Positions 44,604-52,501 of a stretch of DNA of 60,975 bases are shown piece after piece. Below the pieces are notes generated by a model. It saw nothing but the letters and a program-made list of their open reading frames with translations. It was not told where the DNA came from and searched no databases. Position 1 is the stretch's first letter. The number at the start of each line of letters is the position of its first letter. The DNA lies in the NCBI GenBank assembly GCA_035533075.1, contig DATLUO010000176.1:1-60975 (forward strand), read 5' to 3'. Origin of the DNA: Pirellulales bacterium. GTDB lineage: Bacteria > Planctomycetota > Planctomycetia > Pirellulales > JAICIG01. A program made the position numbers and the translations under genes.

Positions 44604-44629
44604 CGGCTATTGCAAATTTGCAAAAGCCG
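44604..44629. repeat. Dyad with TGCAAATTTGCA centre
   Basis: CGGCTATTGCAAA and TTTGCAAAAGCCG, 13-bp arms with one mismatch. It shares its centre with the 28-bp palindrome at 43935-43962. Confidence 0.7.
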
Positions 44630-44681
44630 TGCGCCGAGGTGCCGCGTTGGACCCCGCGCGGCCCGACTGCTCAATTCTTAG

Positions 44682-44870
44682 GCACGCCAGCATGGCCGTA
44701 AAAGGTGGCAGGAGAAAATCGCCGAAACGATCACCCGCGACCAGCGCCAAGCCGAGCTGCTAAAGCGCGGCGGCTGGAAGGTCTTAAGGTTTTGGGAGCA
44801 CGAACTGGGTACCGGTGACATGCCCTCCGTCGTCGCCAAAATCACCGGCGCCGTGCGACTGCCAGCGTGA
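44682..44870 (+). pseudogene. Vsr-type mismatch endonuclease remnant (C-terminal part)
   Basis: The frame reads RQHGRKRWQEKIAETITRDQ, then RQAELLKRGGWKVLRFWEHE and ends at 44870. This is the C-terminal third of a very-short-patch repair (Vsr) or related DUF559-like endonuclease: the 'W..KI..N..RD......L...GW.VLR.WE.EL' pattern. The catalytic first half is missing, because a TAG sits just before 44682. No DNA cytosine methylase gene remains nearby. Confidence 0.6.
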
Positions 44871-44914
44871 TGGCTGCTTTCATCCGCGTTGTAACGGGTT
44901 CCGTTCCATGCCCG

Positions 44915-44953
44915 CCATCATAGCGTAGGCGGGGCGGCATAAAACAAGCCGAC
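44915..44953. repeat. 39-base direct repeat flanking the DUF4160 gene, left copy
   Basis: CCATCATAGCGTAGGCGGGG, then CGGCATAAAACAAGCCGAC. It matches 45273-45311 at about 32 of 39 positions in the same orientation. A partial third copy of the first bases lies at 44999. Confidence 0.65.
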
Positions 44954-45028
44954 GCGCTGGCGGCGAGCCGTCGTGCCCCTGCTTCCCACGCTGCCATGCC
45001 CGCCATCATATGACGGCAGCCGGGACGC

Positions 45029-45268
45029 TCACGCGCCACCCAGATACTTTCCCCATGCTTGCATGAGCCGATCGTGGTTTGCCACAAGGATCCGCTCGAT
45101 CTGTTGCAGTTCTGGCACCTCAAAACCGTAGTTGCTGGCTAGGCCGATGGGATCGAGCCAGTATTTCGCCTCTCCTGGCTCGCCCGTGATGTGAACGTGC
45201 GCTGGCTCCGCGCCTTCGTTGCAGCAGAGGAGGAACCGCAGGCGGTCGATCCGTAGCACCATGAACAT
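45029..45268 (-). CDS. DUF4160 family protein
   Basis: A 79-residue soluble protein starting MFMVLRIDRLRFLLCCNEGA. It shows the family landmarks: VLRI...RF near the N-terminus, the 'EPAHVHI' segment, 'EAKYWLDPIGLASNYGF', and a C-terminal helix with 'ILVANHDRLMQAWGKYLGG'. DUF4160 proteins are small and often paired with a DUF2442 protein in putative toxin-antitoxin-like loci; no such partner is seen here. Either ATG 45268 or the in-frame ATG 45262 could start it. It is flanked by 39-base direct repeats, which suggests that it was brought in or duplicated as a unit. Confidence 0.8.
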   Translation of the reverse strand: MFMVLRIDRLRFLLCCNEGAEPAHVHITGEPGEAKYWLDPIGLASNYGFEVPELQQIERILVANHDRLMQAWGKYLGGA

Positions 45269-45272
45269 GCCC

Positions 45273-45311
45273 CCATCATAGCGCCGGCAGGGCGGCATAC
45301 AACAGGCTGGC
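45273..45311. repeat. 39-base direct repeat flanking the DUF4160 gene, right copy
   Basis: CCATCATAGCGCCGGCAGGG, then CGGCATACAACAGGCTGGC; see the copy at 44915-44953. It begins five bases beyond the DUF4160 start codon. Confidence 0.65.
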
Positions 45312-45764
45312 TCGCAGGCGGCGGCCACGCGACGGCCCGCCGTCAGCCCTGCTGCTCCTGCACTCGCCTGTCTGGCGAACTCGCCAGTTCGCAGCCGAAG
45401 GGGTGTCGCCGGCAGCCGTCGCCGGCCAGCGTGTCTTCAGTTCCGGCTTCGGCCTCATGCTCGCATGGCCGGCCAGGTGCCGGCGCGCGAGCGCGCGGCC
45501 GAAGAAGGCTCCTGTACGTAACCGGCCGCTTCCTTTAGCTATCAGTGATACAGCGATAGCAAACCACCCAGCAAACCCGTATCAGCCAAAACCAATGCTG
45601 GTACTCCAGCAAGGGCGAAAGAGGCTCGCTTTCAAGCCGCGATCGACGGTGGCGGGTATTACGCAGGGGCGACGTCATTTCTGGCGACGGTCTAGTCGTC
45701 GCTCGGCCAAAATGGCCAGCGGTTTCGGATGACCGTAGTCTTGATTTCGGCGAAAGGAGTCGCC
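45312..45764. other. Spacer without a recognisable gene
   Basis: About 450 bases with no protein-like frame and no clear element. A GGCGCGCGAGCGCGCGGCC stretch near 45483 is GC-palindromic. Confidence 0.4.
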
Positions 45765-45890
45765 ATGCCCGCCACGATTCTACGCCCGCCCAGGAAGGGC
45801 CGCAAGCATTTGTCCGCAGACCCGTTGTACAAGTTGTTGCGTGGAAGTTTTGAGCGCGTGCCTGACCCGCGCCGGGAGGGCTCTAAAGGC
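45765..45890 (+). pseudogene. Transposase N-terminal remnant
   Basis: After GAAAGGAG an ATG opens MPATILRPPRKGRKHLSADP, then LYKLLRGSFERVPDPRREGS. The '(A)DxLYKxLRxxFxxxxDxRRxGS' start is the N-terminus of a transposase family frequent in planctomycetes (of the ISNCY kind, from memory). After REGSK the expected 'DALMSGLALF' helix is absent and the sequence turns unrelated. Only about 42 codons survive. Confidence 0.45.
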
Positions 45891-46124
45891 GGGTGTCTTG
45901 CTTCGCTTCAGGTCAAACGACCGCTTGCGCGCCACTGGCAAAAGGCTGGGTGGCAACGTCGATCAGGGTTTCATCGATTTCGTGCGAGTTTAGAACCGTT
46001 TCTCGAAGTCGGCAATGTCACCGGCAGCGGCCGACGAGATGGTTCTCGCTGTCCGGCGAGGAGCGAACCCGCCGACGACGTATCGACGCGGAGTTGAAAG
46101 AAGCCGTGAGTACCAACTTGGCGA

Positions 46125-48630
46125 TCAGCAACTCGCAAGAGCCATTTCCCCCATCGCTCTCGACCTTTCCGCCCAAGCCGCTCGCGCAGCGGCGGGCCAC
46201 CCGCGTTCTCCGTCGTCGTACCAGAAGTGATCGCCGATCGCTTCCGGAGATCCCTGGTCCGCCAGCTCCAGGCAGCATTGTGCGGCCAGCCGCCCACAGT
46301 ACAACGCCATCGCGGTTTCGACTTCCTGGCGATTCACTTTGTCGGCGCAACGAGAGTTCACGTAACAGCGGTATCGCAGCAGCTTGAACTCACTGCTGAC
46401 AGCAATCAGTTGCCGGGCAACGACGCGTCTTCGACCCGCATCGTCGTCGGTGAACATGAAGACCACCTGCTTGTTGGCATCGTAGGCATTGGCGAGCACC
46501 GACATTTCATTGCAATCGCCGAGACTCAAACACGTCTGGAAATAGGCTCCCATCAGGAAAACGTGGCGCAGGTCGCTGATCAACGCGATCTCCATCGTTC
46601 GACCACCAATCACAACCCAATCCGGCTCGGCCGCCAGCCACTGACCGAGATCGACGCCGCGAACAAGCGCCTGGCCCAGCCAGTCGTGGTTTTCGGCGAG
46701 ATGGCGCTTGTAGTCGCGGCCATGGCAGTCGTGGGCCGCAATCACCTCGCGCAGGCGATCGCGCTCCGCCTCGCTCATGGCGTCAATCCAAAGAGCGAAG
46801 TCCCAGTAATGATCGGGCGAGATGAGCGCGACCAGGCCGCCCAGATGCGTCCGGCATGTGGCGAGAGCGAGTTTGCGCATCACGGCGCTCAGGCTCTCGA
46901 TTCCCAACAACAAGAATGCCTCTTCGGCAGCCCGGCGGATCTTGGCGGCATCCGGCGATGCGCCGGGATCGTTTTCAAGGTGCTGCAATCGTGCTTGCCC
47001 GGCGGCGTCGAGTGCGCCGGCTGCCCGGCGGGCGCGCAAGACCTCGCGTTCGCGCTGCCAGCGTTCGTGAACGCCCAGCAGTTTGCGAAGCGACTTGGGG
47101 AGCGCGTCTTTTCGCCCGGCGAGCTGTTGATACACGGCGATTCGGTCGAGCAAAGGCCGGAAATCGTCGGGACCTTTCGGGCGGCGGGCGGCTGCCAGGC
47201 AGGGAGCAAGCTGCTCGAACCAACCATGCTGCTGGACGCTCGGCAGATACCGGTCGTAAAACGTGGCGCTGAGGACTTTTCGCATCCTGGGCGTGAGCGC
47301 GCGCGCCGATACGGAACCCAGCCATGCCAGCCAGGCATGCACAGGCTCAAGGTCTTTCTTGCTTTGAATGCGACCCACCAGCGGTGTCAGTTCATCGCTG
47401 CTCAACGGCCAGCCGCGCTGCGTAAAGGCCTCACTGAGACGCCGGACAGCGGGAATGTTCAGACACGAATACACGAGGCTGTACAGTAATCGCTGCTCGC
47501 AGGCCCAGGCAGAGTCGGCCAGTGAGTTGCCTCGTGCCAGCAACTGGCGAAGTTGACCGAAGTCAATTTCGTCGGGCGACCCAGGCAATTGATCGACGGC
47601 GGCGAGCAGCGCGTCGTATCCGCGCTCGCCAATCTGGTCGGCGAGTTCTTGGGCGGTCCGCAAGAGCAGCGCGAAATCTTCTTTTTCGACCGCTCTGCTA
47701 AAGCATCGGTGGGGCAGTGCGGTCGCGCTGCCGTCGGCGGCGGCTAATGCCGCCAAGGCGGCGGGGACGATCTGCCAGCGCTGTCGCTGCGTCTCAGCCA
47801 ACAGTTGCGAGCAGCGCCTCAGCAACAGGTCGCAGTGCTCCTGGAAGGTGCGGCCGCGGAGGCGTGCGGAGAAGTTACCTTTGCGGACGGTATCGGGAGG
47901 AAGTCGCTGGATGTGCAGGGAGACCTCCTTGAGGAGGTTGGGGATTCGCTCCTGCTCGCTGCGCCGTTTCCATACCATCACCGCCTGCTGAAAGCCGCGG
48001 ACCTGCCCTTGGCAGGAAGCGTTGGGATATGCGGCCAGCAGGCGTGTCGACGCCGACAAAAAGCGTCGCGTGGCACAATCCCCCGAGAGCCAGCAAACCA
48101 CTCGCGCCTGCCAGGCGATGAGCGGCGTCAGCGGGTGCTCGCGTTCTGCGTTTGCCAAGGCGGCCTCCAGCGACGCTTCGGCAACGGAATCGAGAAAGAA
48201 GGGCGCTGCCGCCGGCTCCCCTGCCGCCGGCAAGCTCCGCAAGCCAGTGCCGTAGGGTCTTCAGCCGAGAAGCAAGCCTTTCGATTTCTGTTTGCTCCCG
48301 GGCCAGCGTCGTGGCGGGGCGCCGTTTCGCCGGCTTTCGCCGCGTTTCTGCCGAGAGGTCCTTATGCCAGCGGTTCAGTGCGCGGCCAATACAATGCAGC
48401 AGATGCTGGCTTAACTCGCCGTCGCAGCCGGGGACGCCGAGATCGCGCGGGGTCGGCGTTTTGGCGAGGGCCGGGCAGCGGTCGAGGCGCGCAAGCGCCT
48501 GTTTCAGCTTGTCGTGCGCAACGCGTCCGCGAACGGCGAAGACACGGCCTTCGCCGTTCACGTAGAGCCGCGCATGAAGCACGCGCGCAAGCGAAACGTG
48601 CCGCGTATCGCGGGTGGAGGAACGAAACAT
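46125..48630 (-). pseudogene. Large unknown protein gene, interrupted by one frameshift
   Basis: Two overlapping minus-strand frames join into one protein of about 835 residues. The first (from ATG 48630, MFRSSTRDTRHVSLARVLHA) runs to about 48230 (LKTLRHWLAELAGG). The second continues from about 48230 (EPAAAPFFLDSVAEASLEAA) to 46125. The break lies in a GGCGGCAGGGGAGCC stretch where one base gained or lost restores the frame. The body is helical and repeat-like (VGRIQSKKDLEPVHAWLAWL, LFLLGIESL-like segments). The C-terminal quarter (VVIGGRTMEIALISDLRHVF, GAYFQTCLSLGDCNEMSVLA, NKQVVFMFTDDDAGRRRVVA) looks like a distinct conserved domain that I cannot name. It could be intact in the cell if the shift is an assembly error. 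Confidence 0.65.
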
Positions 48631-49051
48631 AGAAGCAACCGTGCGCAGGAGATTGCACGTGGTGCCGGCCGCGCGTGCCAAGGCAGCATGCGGCGCAGAG
48701 AAGCGCAACCTCGGGCAAGAAATAGGGACCTACCACCGCCGTCGCCGGATATGCCGCAACCATGCAGCTCCAGCTTTCGCAACGGCGATGACGTTACCGC
48801 GTTGCCGAGCGAGTCGCGGCTAACCCACGCGCGGTGGCATGGTCAGCGCGATTCGCTGCGGCAATCGGCGCGATGTGGCGAGCACGTTTTTTCCTTTGCA
48901 GCGATGGTGAATGAAAGCGTCACGAGGCCCTGGCTCGGGCTTCGGTCGCATGCGATGGGTGACACGGAGACAGAAGAAAGGTTCGCAGTCGTTGCGGAAA
49001 TCGCTTTGTCGTGCCCTGCCGGCGACTTGCCCGGCGAGCGCGCAAGACCAG

Positions 49052-49071
49052 CCGCTCGCCCAGGCGAGCGG
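49052..49071. repeat. CCGCTCGCC hairpin, copy 1
   Basis: CCGCTCGCC-CA-GGCGAGCGG, a perfect 9-bp stem. The GGCACGC-GTA-GCGTGCC hairpin follows at 49070-49086. Confidence 0.75.
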
Positions 49072-49165
49072 CACGCGTAGCGTGCCGGTAGGTGCTGTTG
49101 CTGAACAGGCCGGTGGTCCGCCAACGCGTCAACAATCAATGGTACTACCGGGAGGCTCACGCCTC

Positions 49166-49185
49166 CCGCTCGCCAAGGCGAGCGG
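49166..49185. repeat. CCGCTCGCC hairpin, copy 2
   Basis: CCGCTCGCC-AA-GGCGAGCGG, identical stem to 49052-49071. It is preceded by GGGAGGC-TCAC-GCCTCCC at 49150-49167. It lies 4 bases beyond the acyl-CoA dehydrogenase stop (minus strand) and may protect its mRNA 3' end. Confidence 0.75.
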
Positions 49186-49188
49186 CTC

Positions 49189-50967
49189 TCAACGAAGCGC
49201 CAGGTTGGCGACGCGGCTCGTTTCTTGGTCGTCGTTGTCCCACAAGTCGGCCAGGTTGCGGCGAATGCGACGCGCGGCAGTGCGAAGATAATAGCGCCCA
49301 ATCTGCAGGTCGTGGCTCGGCTCGGCCGCGTGCGTGTCGCCGAGCAGACGGTCCAGCCGGTTCAAGACGCAGCTCGAAACGTACAACTCGATGGCCGCGT
49401 CGGCGATGCGGCCAAGCTGGTACTGCCGATCGAACACCGATTCCTGGTGGCGCCGCAGCAGCCGCTCGACGTTCGAGCCGAATACGCCGATCAGCTTGGC
49501 CAGGTTCGCCGCGTCGTCCTCCAAAAGGCCCGCTCTCACCTCCACCCTGGGCGGGCCGAACAGGGCGCCCAGCCGACGCGAGGCAAAGCCGCCAATTCTG
49601 CTCAGGTTGCCGAACTGGCCAAAGGGGTTCATCACCGCGTCGAGCACGCCCTTCAGCTCCAGACCCACGTCGCGCATGCCGAACAGCCCGACGATGAATG
49701 CCCGCAGCACGTCGTTGGCCCCTTCGCCGATCATGTTGATGCGATGATCGCGCAGCAGCCGCTCGTAAGGCTCGTCGGTGAAGTAGGCTTTGCCGCCGAA
49801 AATCTGGAAAGTGTCGTTGACGATCTTCCACAGCACTTCGGTGGCGAAGACCTTGAGCATGGCCGTTTCGAGCATGTAGTCTTCGGCGCCGGAGTCGATC
49901 AAGGCGGCCGTCTGATAAGTTGCCGCTTCCATGGCGAAGGCGCCGGCCCGCATGTAGGCCAGCTTCTCCTTGACCATCTCGAAGCTGCCGATCGTTTCGC
50001 CGAACTGCACGCGGGTGGAGGCGTGCTGGGCGGCGCGGGCCAGGCAGAACTTGGCCGCTCCCGTGCAGCTTGCCCCGAACGTCGTGCGGCCGAAGTCGAG
50101 CACCGTCAACGCCACGCGCAGGCCCTTGCCAAGCTGCCCCAAAACGTTTTCCCGCGGCACAAACATGTCGTGGAAGGCCAATCGCGAGGTGGCGGTGCCG
50201 CGCACCCCGCACTTTGACATGCGGGCCTCGACCACTTCGAAGCCCGGCATGTCGGGCGTGACGATGAAGGCGGTGATCTTCGTCTCGCTGCTGCCGGCGA
50301 CCGGCGTGCGGGCCATCAACGTCAGCACCTTGGCCAGCGAGCCGTTGGTGATCCAGCGTTTTTGCCCGTTGATGAGGTAGCCTTTGCCGTCGGGCGCGGG
50401 CGTGGCCTTGGTCTGCACGTTGGCCGCATCGCTGCCGGCCTCCGGTTCGGTGAGCGCGAAGGCGCTGAGCCATTCGCCGGAGGCCAGCTTCGGCAGCCAC
50501 CGCTCTTGCTGCTCGGCCGTGCCGAACAGCACCAGCGCCCGAGGTCCAATCGAGTGGTGGGCATTGACGAACAGCGCGGTGCTGGCGCAGTGGCCGCCCA
50601 GCACTTCCAGCACGCGGCAATAGGAAGTCTGACTCAGCTCAAGTCCGCCGCAGCGTTTGGGCAGGCAGGCACCCAGCACGCCCAGCTTGCCGAGTCCGCT
50701 CACGACCGAGTCGGGGATCTTGGCGTCGCGGTCGATGGCCACCGGATCGATCTCCGCCAGGCAGAACTGCCGCACGCGCTCGACCAGCTCGTTGGTCTCG
50801 CGGTGGGCCGTCAGATCGGGATAGGGCAGAAGCTTGCGGCCGAGATGCCGGCCGAAGTACAGCCCTTTGGCGAAACCAGTCCGTTCGGCGCCGTCGCCGA
50901 GCAACTCCTCGGCGTCCTTGATCTGCTGTTCCCGATTCACCGCCATCCTTTGGTGCTCCTGATTCAT
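49189..50967 (-). CDS. Acyl-CoA dehydrogenase, long (VLCAD/ACAD9-like) type
   Basis: A 592-residue FAD enzyme that introduces the alpha-beta double bond into acyl-CoA during fatty acid oxidation. Marks: FALTEPEAGSDAANVQTKAT (FAD/substrate loop), KRWITNGSLAKVLTLMARTP, GVRGTATSRLAFHDMFVP, RVQFGETIGSFEMVKEKLAY, QIFGGKAYFTDEPYERLLRD and the catalytic Glu in MIGEGANDVLRAF (about residue 419). A C-terminal extension of about 150 helical residues is typical of the very-long-chain and ACAD9-type branch. The start ATG overlaps the sulfatase stop as ATGA, so they are translationally coupled. The ATG at 50967 is therefore well supported. Confidence 0.93.
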   Translation of the reverse strand: MNQEHQRMAVNREQQIKDAEELLGDGAERTGFAKGLYFGRHLGRKLLPYPDLTAHRETNELVERVRQFCLAEIDPVAIDRDAKIPDSVVSGLGKLGVLGACLPKRCGGLELSQTSYCRVLEVLGGHCASTALFVNAHHSIGPRALVLFGTAEQQERWLPKLASGEWLSAFALTEPEAGSDAANVQTKATPAPDGKGYLINGQKRWITNGSLAKVLTLMARTPVAGSSETKITAFIVTPDMPGFEVVEARMSKCGVRGTATSRLAFHDMFVPRENVLGQLGKGLRVALTVLDFGRTTFGASCTGAAKFCLARAAQHASTRVQFGETIGSFEMVKEKLAYMRAGAFAMEAATYQTAALIDSGAEDYMLETAMLKVFATEVLWKIVNDTFQIFGGKAYFTDEPYERLLRDHRINMIGEGANDVLRAFIVGLFGMRDVGLELKGVLDAVMNPFGQFGNLSRIGGFASRRLGALFGPPRVEVRAGLLEDDAANLAKLIGVFGSNVERLLRRHQESVFDRQYQLGRIADAAIELYVSSCVLNRLDRLLGDTHAAEPSHDLQIGRYYLRTAARRIRRNLADLWDNDDQETSRVANLALR

Positions 50968-52316
50968 CGCTCGCTTGCCTGCCAGGGAATCTGACCGCCA
51001 CGCTGGATCTGCCGCCGCAACTCGGCCGACAACTCGGCCAGCATCTTCCGCTCGGTCTTGGCGACGTTCGTCGTCTCGCGCGGATCCCTGACCAGATTAT
51101 ACAGTTCCAGCGGCGCGAAGGGGCTGTCTTGCAGCAGCTTCCAATCACCGTGCCGATAGGCTTCGATCGTCTTGCCGCCGTAAGCCAACCCTCCTTCGCG
51201 GCGCACGAAGTAATAGTCGCGAGGACCGGCCGCGGCCGGCTTGCCCAGCAGCTCCGATAAGAAGCTCGCGCCGTCGATGCCCGCCGGCGGCGAAGCGCCC
51301 GCGGCTTCGAGCACGGTTGGAAAGACGTCCATCGTCAAATACGTGCGGTTGGTGTTCGTGCCCGGCGCGATGCGGCCGGGCCAGCGAGCGGCGCAGGGCA
51401 CGCGCAGGCCGCCTTCGTACATGTGCGTCTTGCCGCTGCGCCAAGGGCCGTTGTTGGCCCCCTCTTCCAACAGGCCGCCGTTGTCGGACGTGAACAGCAC
51501 GAGCGTGTTCTTGGCCTGCCCGGTCTTTTCGAGCGTGTCGAGCACGCGGCCAATGCCGGCGTCGAGATGCTCGATCAAGGCCACCAGCCGTTGCCGTTTC
51601 TCAGGCATCTGCGGTTCGCGAAGCTTGACTTTCTGCAGCCATTCGTCGGGCGGCTGGATGGGACCGTGCGGCGCGTTGAAGGCCAGATAGAGGAAGAACG
51701 GCTGCTTCGCTTCGGCCCGCTCCGCCAGATACTCGCAGGCCCACCGGGTGAACAGATCGGTGGCGTGTCCTGCGGGCGAGATGGTCTCGTCGTTGCGGCG
51801 CATGAAGTTGTGGCCGTGACGCAGGTGCGTGCGATAGTCGTCCATCATGTCGCCCAGGAAGCCGTGAAAGAAATCGAAGCCGTGGTCGTTGGGACGGTCG
51901 GGCCGCTCATAGCCCAGGTGCCACTTGCCCACGATGGCCGTTTGGTATCCCCGCGGTTTCAGCAGCCGCGGCAGCAGGACGGCGTGCGGACTGAGCCGCC
52001 CCCACGAGTCGGCGGGCACGTCGCGAATGACGCCCGGCACGCCGACGCGATCGGGATAGCAGCCGCTGAGCAGCGCCGCTCGGGTGGGCGAACAGACGCA
52101 GCTATTGGCATAAAAGCTGTCGCAGGTCATCCCCTCGCGAAAGATGCGGTCGATGTTCGGCGTGCGGATGTCTTTGGTGCCGAAGGCCGAGGTATCGCCC
52201 AGGCCGAGATCGTCGGCCAGAATGACGAGCACGTTGGGACGGTCGTCGCCCTGGGCCTCGATAGGGAGGCAAAGCTGGCAGACGGTGAGAAGCAACAGGA
52301 GGGGGCGGTAGATCAC
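50964..52316 (-). CDS. Sulfatase (arylsulfatase A-like)
   Basis: A 450-residue exported hydrolase that cleaves sulfate esters. A GTG at 52316 after AAAGGACG gives MIYRPLLLLLTVCQLCLPIE as signal peptide. The sulfatase signature follows: NVLVILADDLGLGDTSAFG (metal Asp pair) and CVCSPTRAALLSG, where C75-S-P-T-R79 is the CxPxR site whose Cys is converted to formylglycine. Later come GKWHLGYE, the metal 'FTSDNGG' segment and GRIAPGTNTNRTYLTMDVFP. The protein is complete, of normal length, and should be active in the periplasm after maturation. It is coupled to the acyl-CoA dehydrogenase by an ATGA overlap and diverges from the FGE-fold gene at 52502. Sulfated polysaccharide is a likely substrate class. 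Confidence 0.93.
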   Translation of the reverse strand: MIYRPLLLLLTVCQLCLPIEAQGDDRPNVLVILADDLGLGDTSAFGTKDIRTPNIDRIFREGMTCDSFYANSCVCSPTRAALLSGCYPDRVGVPGVIRDVPADSWGRLSPHAVLLPRLLKPRGYQTAIVGKWHLGYERPDRPNDHGFDFFHGFLGDMMDDYRTHLRHGHNFMRRNDETISPAGHATDLFTRWACEYLAERAEAKQPFFLYLAFNAPHGPIQPPDEWLQKVKLREPQMPEKRQRLVALIEHLDAGIGRVLDTLEKTGQAKNTLVLFTSDNGGLLEEGANNGPWRSGKTHMYEGGLRVPCAARWPGRIAPGTNTNRTYLTMDVFPTVLEAAGASPPAGIDGASFLSELLGKPAAAGPRDYYFVRREGGLAYGGKTIEAYRHGDWKLLQDSPFAPLELYNLVRDPRETTNVAKTERKMLAELSAELRRQIQRGGQIPWQASER

Positions 52317-52501
52317 GGTGTCGTCCTTTCTTGGCGAGGGGCATTTGCTGAGGGCCACAGTAATCGGAAGCGGCAGGGGCGGCCAGGGGCCGGGGCGTAC
52401 CCTGGACCCTCGCGGATTCGGAAAACTTCAGCGGAGATGCTTGCATCCAGGCCGCCGCCGTTATAGGGTGGCGGAAATTTCAAGACAGCGCGTTCTGGGG
52501 G

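Larger units (their letters stand above)
43753..44681. other. Gene-poor zone with several strong inverted repeats
   Basis: About 930 bases without a convincing gene. It holds a 20-bp hairpin (43845-43919), a 28-bp perfect palindrome (43935-43962), a 21-bp hairpin (44174-44219), a nested palindrome (44370-44500) and a second TGCAAATTTGCA dyad (44604-44629). All coding frames are interrupted or arginine-rich. Confidence 0.6.
48631..49188. other. Spacer with repeated short hairpins, no gene seen
   Basis: No convincing coding frame. Short perfect hairpins cluster at 49052-49185 near the end of the acyl-CoA dehydrogenase gene. Confidence 0.5.
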
